A stretch of DNA of 14,929 bases from Actinomortierella ambigua (GCA_016098155.1 JAAAJB010000535.1:1-14929); one strand, 5' to 3'; shown: positions 1 through 9,292, counted from the stretch's first letter. The notes: generated by a model not told the origin, from the letters alone. Numbers and translations: made by a program.

Positions 1-93
1 CGTCAGTAAAAAGATGACCAAGAGTGCTAGAACGGAAACTCGACTTTTCACATTCGTTTTTCCCCCAACTTTTTTTTTTTTTTTTTTTTTTAC
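1..93 (-). other. Start of ALG3 intron 2, with A22 run and candidate branch site
   Basis: On the minus strand the exon ends TTCTTCAG and the intron opens with GT followed by 22 A (a T run at 70-91 on the plus strand). The next expected ALG3 residues, a conserved block containing Lys-Met-Asn, are not encoded in any frame of 1-93. A fungal-type branch site ACTGAC lies at 8-3, so the acceptor is probably just outside the window. A weaker alternative acceptor at 45-44 would add 14 residues but lacks that block. Confidence 0.65.
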
Positions 94-995
94 CTGAAGA
101 AAATGCTACTCAGCGTCCATCGCTGCCGGATCATCATCAACGTCGCGACATACATAAAGAACATCGCCACCGGATCATTGAACAACCGTAGCACATAGAT
201 CGAATGCAGTCGCCGAGATGCCGGAACCAGCAGCAGCACATACGGTGGCAATGTCCACTTTGCATTCGACCGTCCCTTTCTTCTGTGCTCACCTCGGTCC
301 TCCTGATCATCCTCCTCCTCCTCCTCATTGTCTCCCATCCGCGCCACTCGTGCATAGATGGCAGCGACCACCCAGAACGTGGCCAGGTACAGACCCATAA
401 AGATCCACTGACCCCGCCGCAGGTTGGTGCCGTCATCAGTCAGGTAATACAGCGTTGCGTAGATGTACACAAACCCGGCCGGGTACACTAAGGGCCCCGT
501 GTCACCGCGCAGCTTGCGATAGTCTGTCTCGCCGTTCAGGTACCCCGAGACTTCTTGCATGTATGCTCTCCAATCAATCTCGGTATCTTGTAAAAGGAGG
601 AAGGAGGAGGGAGAGAGGAGGGCGGGAACATGTTAATGCATCGCGTCCCGCAAGGGTTCATACTAACTACCATCAAATCTTCCCTTCGCCTAAAAAAAAA
701 AGAAGCACAATAAAAAGTTATCCACAATACATGCTACTCGCTTGATGATCACGGCATTAAGTGCCACCTCGGCAAGAAGCAGGAGTGTGACCAAAGTCCA
801 AAAGTAGCGTGGGTTTGTCAACAAGGCAATGCCCCATCGGACAGGTGGGATGGCCATCACAGACGATGTCCATGACAGAGTCCCATGTGCATGGGCTGGT
901 TTTGAATCCTCGGTTGCATGGGTGATGTCGCTCTTGTTACCACCACTGTTGACTCCCTCTGCATTCCTGCCTCGTGTCCTGTGCTTGATGGCCAT
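94..995 (-). CDS. ALG3: ALG3, dolichyl-P-Man:Man5GlcNAc2-PP-dolichol alpha-1,3-mannosyltransferase (5' part, runs off left edge)
   Basis: Multi-pass ER enzyme that adds the first lumenal mannose, from dolichyl-phosphate-mannose, to the lipid-linked N-glycan precursor Man5GlcNAc2. Exon 1 is 995-731 and exon 2 is 586-94, joined by a 144-nt phase-1 intron (donor GTATTG, acceptor ACAAG). The join creates the family motif [13 protein letters not shown] near residues 89-101. Exon 2 then carries the hallmark blocks [20 protein letters not shown] and [18 protein letters not shown] first membrane helix lies at about residues 62-85 ([18 protein letters not shown]). A very acidic loop insert ([11 protein letters not shown]) follows the second helix. 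The start at 995 ([11 protein letters not shown]) gives a short basic cytosolic tail. The frame stays open upstream to 1166, but that stretch encodes a poly-Phe run from T-rich DNA and is probably 5' UTR. About 252 residues are visible of the roughly 430-450 usual for the family; the rest lies beyond base 1. Confidence 0.95.
587..730 (-). other. ALG3 intron 1 (144 nt, phase 1)
   Basis: Donor GTATTG at 730 and acceptor ACAAG ending at 587. A pyrimidine-rich tract (CCTCCTTCCTCC) precedes the acceptor. Removing it joins the RVA-coding end of exon 1 to the TEIDW-coding start of exon 2 and restores the family motif YTEIDW across the junction. That makes this junction more convincing than the alternative GTAGCA donor, which breaks the frame. 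Confidence 0.85.
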
Positions 996-1262
996 CTTTA
1001 AGATGAATAGTAGAAAAAAAAATAGGCTGGGCCCTCCCCTTGAAAATGGTCCTGAACTTGAGCCCTGTTCCTGATTTTCTCCAAAGCCACGAATATCACG
1101 AATTAAACCACCATGTACATACATGGAGCAATCAACCATACTCATAAAAGTTTGAAAATATACCACATATTTTGATGGAATAGGTATAGGATGAGATTAC
1201 ATTAGAAAACAAATAAAAAAAAAAGGAAATCATAAGGGAAGGGTAATTTTTTTTTTTTGAAA
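996..1262. promoter_or_regulatory. Spacer: ABC transporter 3' UTR and ALG3 promoter/5' UTR
   Basis: 267 nt separate the ABC transporter stop codon (1265-1263) from the ALG3 start codon (995), with both genes on the minus strand. The spacer is AT-rich with several A/T runs. It holds an interrupted palindrome, CCATGTA-CA-TACATGG, at 1111-1126, about 116-131 nt upstream of the ALG3 ATG. I see no clear TATA box or AATAAA signal. Its regulatory role is inferred from position only. Confidence 0.5.
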
Positions 1263-4200
1263 CTACTTGCTGGTCGGTGGTGCAAACACGTCCTCCAGCG
1301 ACCGAGGCATCGGCGTCGAAGACGACGCTGTCGTCGTGACCGTGCCTGCCGAAGTGTTGCCCATGAAGGCAGAAGAAGAGGACGCGGATGTCGTCGCTGC
1401 CCTCGGGCTATTAGACCCAGAGCCCATTCCGGGGATCTGACTCGACACTGTCTCGTACTGTTGTTGTTGTTGTTGTTGTAATTGCTGGATAATTGGTGAA
1501 GACGACGATTCAGACGATGTCGACGTAGTCGTCGTCCGCGCAAACACACCACCATTGTCGTCGACAATAACCGATTTGCCTTGCGACGACGTTACTGACT
1601 CTGACGATGATGACGGCAACATTGGCGATCCTGCAATCACAGGTGAAGAGACTGTGCCACCACCATTACCACCATCTGCTGCTGCTGCTACTGCTGGTGA
1701 CATTGGCCTGGGCGATGATGGCCCGGCCACGGCAGCGGCCAGGGCCTCACCAGCGGACAGCGGCAACGACGGCGAGGCAACTAATGTCGGAGACGACACC
1801 CGCGCCACTCCTGTGGGAGAAGTCAGAGGTGACGCCACTGCTGCAGGATCATCGAGCGAAATGCCATGCTCACGCAACATCGTCTTCAGACGAGTAACAG
1901 CATCCGGTCCGGACTGCTTCACCAGTGCATGGAAATAGCCCTTCTCCTGCTGGATCAACTTTGCGGGCCGATCAAACTCGACCACACGTCCGTCCTCCAT
2001 CACCAGGATCTTGTCACAATCAATGATCGTGTTGAGGCGGTGCGCAATCATCAGCACCGTGCAGTGAGCAAAGTTCTTCTTGATCGTGTCTTGGATCAAC
2101 AGATCCGTCTGCAGATCCACTGCACTGGTGGCCTCTGTTTGTTTTTTTGTTATTCAAAGAAGAGGAGGAAGGGAACATTCATTTTTTTTGTAGGTTAGTC
2201 ATTGTATAGTAACGAGGTAACGAGTTCACTGGACATGTCGAACATTCCACAACGTCAAGAGACTCACCATCCAAGACAAGGATTCGGCTCTGGAAGAGAA
2301 TAGCACGCGCAATGCAGAACAATTGGCGTTGGCCGAGGGAGAAGTTACGGCCGTTCTCGATGATGGGCGTGTCGAGTTTCATGGGCATGTTTTGTTTGAT
2401 GTTCTCTGACAGGTGCACGGCATCCAAAGCAGCCCAGATCTCCTGGTCCGTTCGCCGCTGGAATGGATCCAAATTGGAGCGAATCGTTCCCACAAACAAG
2501 ACCGGTTCTAGAAGAGGAAGAAGAAGAAGAAGAAAAAAAAAGAAGAATATGAGTGACATGTTTTTGCAAGGAATGTATTTTCTGTTGTTCAAATAGTGGA
2601 CATGACTGTCTCTCTTCCAACTCCTTTGTCTTTGTTTTCGTATCCTTACCTTGCGGAATGATGGCAATCTTGCTGCGAAGGTCTCGCAGGCCCATCTCAC
2701 GAACATCGAGTCCGTCAATCAAGATCTTACCCTCGGCAGCCTCAACAACACGCAGCAGCGAGATCAGCAGTGTGGTCTTTCCACTGCCCATCTTGCCCAC
2801 AACTCCAATCTTCTCACACGGCGCGACGACGAACGAGACCCGCTTCAGCACCGCGATACCATAGCTATGATACCTCAGCACCACACTCTTAAACTCAATC
2901 TCGCCCTTGCTCGGCCAATCAGCTGGCGGCTGCATGTCCGGCAACACATCGGGCGCCTCCGCTGGGATGTTCATTCCATACAGCTCCAGCTGACAGATCG
3001 ACTCCTTGGTCGACTTGACCTCGGCCCCCATCCGGATCGACCACTGTCCAAAGATCAGCAGCTGCAACGCATTCGTCACCGCCAACCCGACCTCTGACGC
3101 ATCAATCGACCCGTTCTTGGCAAAGTACACCACCAGCATCGCCGTCACTAGCACAAAACACGACGACACTAGATCCAGGTACAGCGCCAGCCACGACCGC
3201 AGCTGCATCATCGCAAACAGCGCCTTGTGGTTATCGTCAATCTTGCGCAGGTTGAACGCATCAAACCGCTCCTCCGCCCCATACACGCGGATCGACACCA
3301 GCCCATCCAACGTCGCTGCCATGTGCGCAAAGATCGGCGGCTTCGTCACCGCCTCCAGGTTCTTGAGCCGTCCATCCGACCGTGCCGACAACCGGATCAA
3401 TACATAGACGACCCCGCTCAGCACCACCACCGCCACCGTCGACCACGGCACGATCGCCATCACCAGAATCGTCGTTCCGACCGCCATCGGCGCATACTGC
3501 AGCAGCTGCAGCAACGAATCCGGCAAGCCATCGTCCGCCACATACAGGTGCCTGGCAAACACATTCAGGATCCGGCCCAGCGGCGTCACATCGAAATAGC
3601 TCATCGGCGCATGCATAATCTTGCGGAATATCCGGTCATGGTACGTCACCGCCTTGCGAAGCACCACCCACGACAGGAAGAACCCACGCAGGTACGCCCC
3701 GACCACCACCGCCGCCACCAATCCTCCGTACACGCCCAGATAGTACCCGAAATCGGGCTTCTCATCCGGTCCCACCGTAAACCGCAACCAATAATCCGAA
3801 AAGATTCGCAGGCCATGTGTCGCCACAAACGCCATCACAATCGCAAACGCAACACCCATCCCGGAATCCTTGTGCAGATACGCCTTCGTCACCGCCCATC
3901 CAGAGACGCCCTCTCGGCTCTTGACGCCATATCCAAGATCGACCCGCTCTCCATGAGCATAGCTTCCGTGATGAGCTCCTCCTCCACCTCCTCCACCACC
4001 ACCACGTCCGCCAGCACCAGCGAGTCCCGTATGTCCGCTCAGACTATGGATCGTCAGCTGATTCCGCTCCACAGCTCGCGCCATCGAGTTCTCCTCGCGG
4101 TTCATTGGTCCGGTCGACATGCGGTGCGTGCCCATACTACCCAGGATCGTCATCTGGTTCCGCTCAATCATCCGCGAAATCGTCTGCTCATTCAGCATCT

Positions 4201-7200
4201 GGTTCTGGATCGTGTGTGCATTCAACTCGCGCAACCGGTGGATCGTCTGCTCATTCGCTAACAAGTTGGACGTCCCTCCTCCTCCTCCATGCACCGTGTT
4301 GTTATGGTGGTACCCTGCTGTTGCTGTCGGCGATCCTAATCCTCCTGCTCCAGCCCCACTGCCACCAGCGCCATACGAGGTAGATCGTCGCGTAAAGATG
4401 TGTGGTCGCGTCCCACCACCAGTCTTCTCCTGTTGATGACGAAGCGCCGCTGGTGACATGCCTCGCACTGACACACTGTTGAGCTCCTCATTCTCCGGAA
4501 TCGCCTCTCCAAGACCACCTGCCGACGCCAACAGACTGGCCCGCTGGATCGTCTTGCCAGATCCAGAAGCGGCAGCAGCACTACCACTACCACCGCCGAC
4601 GCCGACCGTCGCTGTGCGCATCATCCCTAATGGAACGCCCATGGCACCTGACGATCCCGATGATGTCCCGACCGCCGTCGCCGTTGAAGTGCCCGCGACC
4701 GTTGTTGGCGGCTCGGGCTCGAGGCGCAGCTCACTCGTGAGCTCGTCGATCTGATCGGGATCCTCAATCTCCATCGACTCGTCCACGATCCTGGCCAGAT
4801 TGACATCGCTCGCCATCAGCTCCTCAAACCCACCCTGAGCCTCGACGGATCCGCTCTTCATCACCACAATATGGTCACAATGCGCCAGATGTTGCAACTG
4901 GTTCGTCACATAGACGACCGTCTTGTTGGCCAGATAGCCCTTGATACACTCTTGGAAGATGTGTTTCCCGATCTGCGCATCCATCCCGCTCAATGGGTCG
5001 TCCAGCAGCATAATCTCCGCATCCGAATACACCGCGCGGGCAAGACTCACCCTCTGTCGTTGGCCATAGCTCAAGTTGACGCCTCGCTCGCCAATCTCCG
5101 TCTCGTCGCCGTTGCTCAACAAGTTCAGGTCGCGGTTGAGGGCGCACACGCGCAAGATATCATTGTACTTTTGTCGACTGTAAGGTTTCCCAAACAAGAT
5201 GTTCTCCTTCAATGTCGCATTCAACAACCACGCATCGTGCGGCACATACGCCATCGATCCATTCACGCTCTTGTCGCCCGCCACGACCTTGATCTGACCC
5301 ATGATCGCCGTCAGCAGTGACGACTTGCCCGATCCAACATCGCCCACAACCGCAACAAGCTCCTTTGGCTTCACGTTCAGGTTGATAAACTTGAGCGTCG
5401 GATTCGAAATTTGACTCTCCAGCCAACTGAAATCCGCATCCTTCATGTAGATCCGCAATCCAGCAATCATCCGCTCCTGCGCCCGTCGTTCCATCTCCTT
5501 TTCATCGCCCGAGCCATTGTGCGAACCGTTCATCACCAGTCCATCCGTGACCATCGTTTTGCCCCGGACACTCTGTTGCTGTTGTTGTTCCTGCTCCTGT
5601 TGTTGTTGGTGTAACAAAGCTTGGTGATGATCCCTCGACGACTCATACAAATGTCCCAAACTCGTTCCGTTATCGCTCAGCCGCGGCGCCTCGACCTCAG
5701 GCTGGGCCAGATACCCATCCAGCCGCTCAAAGCTCAACAGCGCGCCCAACGTCGTCTTGACCGCGATCGGCAGCATGATCAACGGATACCTCAACGTATT
5801 AAACAGTGCCAGAATCGTAAACACCACACTGGCCTCGACCGTGCCCCGAACGCCCCGTTGATCCATCAGCTCGTACACCGTAATACACGCCAACGTCGTG
5901 ATCACCGGTGCCGCAAACACCAACGCAAACGACGTCACCTTGATCATCATCCCCTGTCGCAGTTTCGCCATCTCCTTGGCCCGCACTCGCGTCACTCGGT
6001 CGCGGAAATACGACTCCCAGGCGTAAAACTTGATCAGCTTGATCGCCGTCAACAACTCGGACATGATGTGGATCCGCGCCGCCGTTAGACTCGTTGTCTG
6101 TGCCGTCAGACGCGCCGCGATCAGTGATAAGAAATACTGCACGGGGAACAGTAGGATCAGGATGATCAGCGCCGGGACTGCCGCTACTTTGATCTCCACA
6201 AACGCCAGCGCCACAACCACTAAGTAGTTATGATGGAGAGAGAAAAGAGAAGAAGAAGAAGGGAACTCAGTTAATAACATTGAAAGGGGGCGGGGATAGG
6301 TGAAGGCGCTAAATCCTTCGGATTTCCCAACTATTCATCCGAGAAAAGGGGCGAACATGATGACGACTGTTCCCGATAAAAAAAAGACGTATTGGTCCAG
6401 CGCAAAAGGGAGATGTTACCTAGAATCTCGAGTGCCGAGCTCCAGAGGAAGTGAAAGTTGACAAACGACTCTGCAATTCGATTACAGTCGTTGGAGATCA
6501 GGTTGATGATGTTGCCAATGCTACCCTGTGTGTTGGACAACTTGAGTGCCTTGCGGTAGATGAGCGCCATTAGTCCTGCTCGAACCTAATGGTGTTAAAG
6601 GAGGGGGGGGCATACACGGCCAAAAGCAAACATCACGCGTGGTTAGCCAGCTGAATGTTAGTCCAAGTGTGGTCCGGGCAGACATTTTTTCCTTTCAGCT
6701 GGTGGGGTGCAAACGCCTGAAAAATTGAAGAAAACAGGCTAAAAACAACAGCAGCGTGGGTGAGCAAAAGGCAGGGGGAGGGAAAGCACAGGGGGTAGAT
6801 GAGGAGCAACCACAAAGGGTAATAAAAGTCCTCGTGGCCTCGTTCATTCGTTCATAGACTGCATATTTTCGTTGGATAAGAACGAGAAAAAGGGCTCGTT
6901 TATCCATTGTCGACCCCCCTACCCTCGACCCCCTTTTGGACAATGAATCTGCTGTCTTTCCTTCCCCCCCCCCCATGTGCCATGATCGTCCTCGATTTTG
7001 CCGAATATCAACTTTGTTATATCCACTTTGTCCGTGGGATGATCCTGTGACAGCTGCCCTTTTGTACAACGGGCATTTTTTGTTGTAGCGGCAAATTTGA
7101 AATAAAAAAGTCTTTGAAATAAATAAAAAAAAAAAAGTCTTACCTGCACACCAATTCGCGTACATTCTGCCGTAAGCTGCTGGAGGCACACGCTGCTGCC

Positions 7201-8757
7201 TATGGCTGTCAGAAACAGGCCAAGAGCATAGAGATACCCTTCCAAGGGTGAGTCTTGGAATTGAAGTGATGGTGATGATGATTGTGAAGAAAGCTCGAGC
7301 GCGCTCTTTTGCTTCACCTCCACAAAACTGATCAGCCGCTTGACAAAGAAGTAGGAGCCGAGGTACGTCAGGATGATCCAGAACACCTTGTAGAAGGCAA
7401 GCAGCATATACGGTCGCCCAAAGGCTGCCAGTAGAGCTCGACTGATGAGCGCACTATTCATATGTCGCCAAGGGAAAAAGTTAAAGCAGCAAATAAACAC
7501 GAGGAATGAATTAGAACAATGAAAAAAAATAAAGGGTGTCTACAGAAAGGAGTTTGGAACGTTGCATGTCCTATCTCTTGTGTGGCTCTTGCGTTATGGT
7601 TGTTTGAAATGGCTCGATGCACGTCAAAAGAATTGAGCCATGAGGCATATTTGGATCTTTTTTTTTTGTGTACGCGCATGAGGGTTTGTGTAGGGGAATG
7701 GAAAAAAGGGCATGGCTGGGTTGGGAGGTATGGGACGGAGCAAAACACAAAATAATGGAACGACGACCTGCAGGTACAGTACAGAGCACCTTGTTAAATA
7801 TAGAGGGGGGGACCCCTTCCTTCCCCCCCTTTCGCCATCCATGTACACGCATCGTGCCATTGTTACAATGTGGACGAGAGGGGAGAAGGGAGAGAACCAC
7901 AGCACAGTGGTTCGTGTGTACAACATGCAGCGGTCAGGGTGCCTACTGTTCAGCTGCACAGAGGTGCGCGGGTCGATGTGTCAGAAGTGCCCTCCCGATT
8001 GCAAGATAATGTATGTACGATGATCCCACCTCCCCCCCCCCAACCCCAGGAATACGCCCAAGCCCTACCGAGCACAAGAACCAAAAGGAAAAAAAGCGCC
8101 TTCATTGAAGGGGGAGGAGGGGGACGAGAGTCGACGATTGGGTAGGATCTCGTTCAGCCTAATCCGTAACAGGATGGATGGGGGGATGAGGTGGGGATGA
8201 GGTGGTTGGAGGTGGATGGAGGTGGAGCTATGGCCCCGTCCTTTCTGGAAGCGAGTGATGTTTGTGTGTGTGTGTGTGTGTGATTGACATCAGGAGAGGG
8301 CGCATGAAGGGGACCATGTAGGATAGGGTAGTAGTAGAGCTGGAATGTGGGAAAAAAAAAGAAAGATGGGAAGAGGATGAGGGAAGGGGGGGGGGAAGTA
8401 GCCAGTTTGACCGCTACGAGATCCCAGGTGTGTGGAACAAACGTACTTTTTCTTACGATCTAGCCGTTCCTGGCACCACTTGTCGCCTAGTCTCTCACCA
8501 GCTGACCGAGCTGTCTCTGGTTCCTGTAACCGAATGTCATCTTGATCAAAGTCTGGGTCGGACCTGGCTTCCCGAAGGAGAGGGAACACCCACAGAAAGA
8601 ACCATTGCGACAGTAGGTTGTACGAGGTGTGTCCACCCTTGAGTAGGATCTGGTCAGATGCCGATATCGATGATGCCCCGTCCGAGACGGAATATGGCCG
8701 TTGCCGCTGCTGTTGATGCCGCGGCTGTTCTTGCTCTGAGAGGCGACGTATTGGCAT
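1263..8757 (-). CDS. ABCC/MRP-type full-length ABC transporter (six exons, 1822 aa)
   Basis: ATP-driven membrane exporter of the multidrug-resistance-associated (ABCC) family; the substrate cannot be read from sequence. Exons are 8757-8447, 7453-7144, 6585-6420, 6219-2650, 2507-2268 and 2134-1263, and all phases agree. There is no TMD0: the N terminus has the short-MRP motif SQWFFLWVFPLLREA, as in MRP4-like proteins. TMD1 spans about residues 104-430, with a Gln-rich insert near 466-478. NBD1 has Walker A GDVGSGKSS at 555-563, Q-loop position His590, signature LSYGQ at 645-649, Walker B LLDDP with Asp669/Asp670, and H-loop position Asn702. A low-complexity linker covers about 727-1037, and TMD2 about 1040-1330. 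NBD2 has Walker A GKMGSGKTT at 1404-1412, Q-loop PQEPVLF at 1451-1457, signature FSLGQ at 1508-1512, Walker B LVLDEATSAVD with Glu1533, and H-loop His1564. A Ser/Thr/Ala-rich tail with a Gln run covers about 1608-1822. At 1822 aa it exceeds the usual 1300-1600, mostly through linker and tail. Confidence 0.95.
1450..1490 (-). repeat. Gln-coding CAA repeat in the transporter C-terminal tail
   Basis: The minus strand reads IIQQLQQQQQQQYE, with the Gln run almost all CAA (TTG units on the plus strand at about 1458-1485). It lies within the roughly 210-residue Ser/Thr/Ala/Val-rich tail that follows the last conserved NBD2 block. Confidence 0.8.
2135..2267 (-). other. ABC transporter intron 5 (133 nt), splits the NBD2 catalytic Glu codon
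   Basis: Donor GTGAGT at 2267 and acceptor AACAG ending at 2135, phase 1. The exon ends LVLD plus G and the next begins AG, so the codon for catalytic Glu1533 of Walker B is split by the intron. Retention would replace Walker B with the sequence LDGESLDVVE and remove the H-loop. Confidence 0.9.
2508..2649 (-). other. ABC transporter intron 4 (142 nt), directly after the NBD2 Q-loop Gln
   Basis: Donor GTAAGG at 2649 and acceptor TTCTAG ending at 2508, phase 1. Joining gives IIPQ|EPVLFVGTIR, the canonical Q-loop block of an ABCC NBD2. The acceptor is preceded by a long TTC-rich polypyrimidine tract. Confidence 0.92.
3896..4828 (-). other. Long low-complexity linker between NBD1 and TMD2 of the ABC transporter
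   Basis: About 310 residues (protein 727-1037) sit where most ABCC proteins have a shorter connector. The order is: an acidic stretch (EIEDPDQIDELTSELRLEPEPP), a Ser/Thr/Gly/Ala-rich stretch, a basic-Ser/Thr patch RRSTSY at 873-878, a Gly-rich stretch, five N-x-x-T-I repeats at 918-986, and a Gly run around 1000-1010. The frame stays open throughout and codon choice is mixed, so it is coding rather than a retained intron. A role as a cytosolic regulatory segment is inferred. Confidence 0.85.
4049..4255 (-). repeat. Five N-x-x-T-I repeats in the transporter linker
   Basis: The motif N-x-x-T-I occurs as NEQTI (918), NAHTI (929), NEQTI (939), NQMTI (950) and NQLTI (982), in protein numbering. 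The first four are spaced 11, 10 and 11 residues apart; the fifth is 32 residues on. Two copies share ERNQ[M/L]TI. At the DNA level AATGAGCAGACGAT recurs exactly, which suggests tandem duplication of a unit of about 30-33 bp followed by divergence. Confidence 0.85.
6220..6419 (-). other. ABC transporter intron 3 (200 nt)
   Basis: Donor GTAACA at 6419 and acceptor ACTTAG ending at 6220, phase 1. Joining gives ALEIL|VVVALAFVEIK, a continuous TMD1 membrane segment. The upstream TTCTTCTTCTTCT is the pyrimidine tract. Confidence 0.9.
6586..7143 (-). other. ABC transporter intron 2 (558 nt)
   Basis: Donor GTAAGA at 7143 and acceptor CATTAG ending at 6586, phase 0. Joining gives TRIGVQ|VRAGLMALIYRKAL, a standard ABCC TMD1 block. 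The intron holds a C11 run at 6964-6974 and a G8 run at 6603-6610 (plus strand), plus A/T runs. I see no gene or RNA inside it. Confidence 0.9.
8172..8226 (+). repeat. G-rich minisatellite in transporter intron 1
   Basis: About five degenerate copies of a GGATGAGGTGG/GGATGGAGGTGG-like unit. Repeated G2-G6 tracts occur on the plus strand, so the sense transcript is C-rich here. G-quadruplex potential on the plus strand is inferred from the spacing of the G-tracts. Confidence 0.75.
8263..8282. repeat. (TG)10 microsatellite
   Basis: Perfect dinucleotide repeat inside transporter intron 1. Confidence 0.95.
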
Positions 8758-9131
8758 TATTATGACTAATTACTATTATTTCTCCAGCTTGGTGGTGGTG
8801 GTGTAGTGTGAATTGTTACTGGAGGGGGTGTATGGTTGGAATGGGCTACTGGAAGGGGGGAAATGGCTGGCCTCGGTGAGGACAGATGGTGGGTTGCCGT
8901 CGTGAGCTGGAGCAATGTAGGGCTGGGCCAGGTGCAAGTGAGCAAAAGGGCAAAAGTGACAAAAAAAACAGGATGTAACAACGATGATTGTGTGGTGGTT
9001 GAAGTCTTGTGCCAAGGAGACGAGCGAGGAGATAGAGGGCAGAGCGACAGAGAGAAAGGTGAGGAGAGGAGGAGAGGAGGAGAGGGATAGGAGGAAGAGG
9101 AGGGGGGGTGTGGATGGACTGGAGTGAGAAT

Positions 9132-9134
<3 letters not shown>

Positions 9135-9162
<28 letters not shown>
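9135..9162. repeat. (GA)14 microsatellite
   Basis: Perfect 28-bp dinucleotide repeat, about 380-405 bp upstream of the transporter start codon. It lies within a longer purine-rich stretch. Confidence 0.95.
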
Positions 9163-9165
<3 letters not shown>

Positions 9166-9242
9166 CTGGGCTGACAAGACCAAAAGACAGGTCAAAACAA
9201 AAAACAAGAAAGGCAAAGTCGGTTGAAGCGATTCTCTCTTTC

Positions 9243-9292
9243 AATGGATGAATGGATGAATGAATGAATGGATGGATAGATGGATGGATGAA
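9243..9292. repeat. ATGG/ATGA tetranucleotide repeat
   Basis: About twelve tetranucleotide units, mostly ATGG and ATGA with one ATAG, in the upstream region of the transporter. A 206-codon open frame running through this area on the minus strand is made of such low-complexity sequence and is not called as a gene. Confidence 0.9.

Larger units (their letters stand above)
7454..8446 (-). other. ABC transporter intron 1 (993 nt, unusually long)
   Basis: Donor GTACGT at 8446 and acceptor AATAG ending at 7454, phase 2. Joining gives LDRKK|NALISRALLAAFGRPY, matching the conserved ABCC block before the first TMD1 helix. The competing donor GTAAGA at 8456 breaks the frame. Contents on the plus strand: G10 at 8386-8395, (TG)10 at 8263-8282, a GGATGAGGTGG-like repeat at 8172-8226, and C10 at 8032-8041. 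Open frames inside are short and lack recognisable domains. Confidence 0.85.

Noticed and set aside
996..1166. 57-residue in-frame N-terminal extension of ALG3
   Set aside because: Encodes a poly-Phe stretch from T-rich DNA just before [11 protein letters not shown]. The start at 995 gives a normal ALG3 N terminus, though the longer form cannot be excluded.
3227..4261. 344-codon plus-strand open frame
   Set aside because: Exactly antisense to the well-supported transporter exon 4; its His/Arg-rich composition is typical of a shadow frame.
6577..6586. GGTTCGAGC resembling a tRNA T-loop on the minus strand
   Set aside because: It lies at the start of transporter exon 3 (VRAGLMA), with no matching acceptor stem or anticodon arm nearby.
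7571..8023. Overlapping open frames of about 100 codons on both strands within transporter intron 1
   Set aside because: No domains, mutually overlapping, rich in homopolymer-derived residues; the exon1-exon2 join across them is well supported.
8172..9292. Possible CRISPR or mobile-element repeats
   Set aside because: The repeats are simple tetra-/dinucleotide or short degenerate units with no spacers, terminal inverted repeats or transposase.
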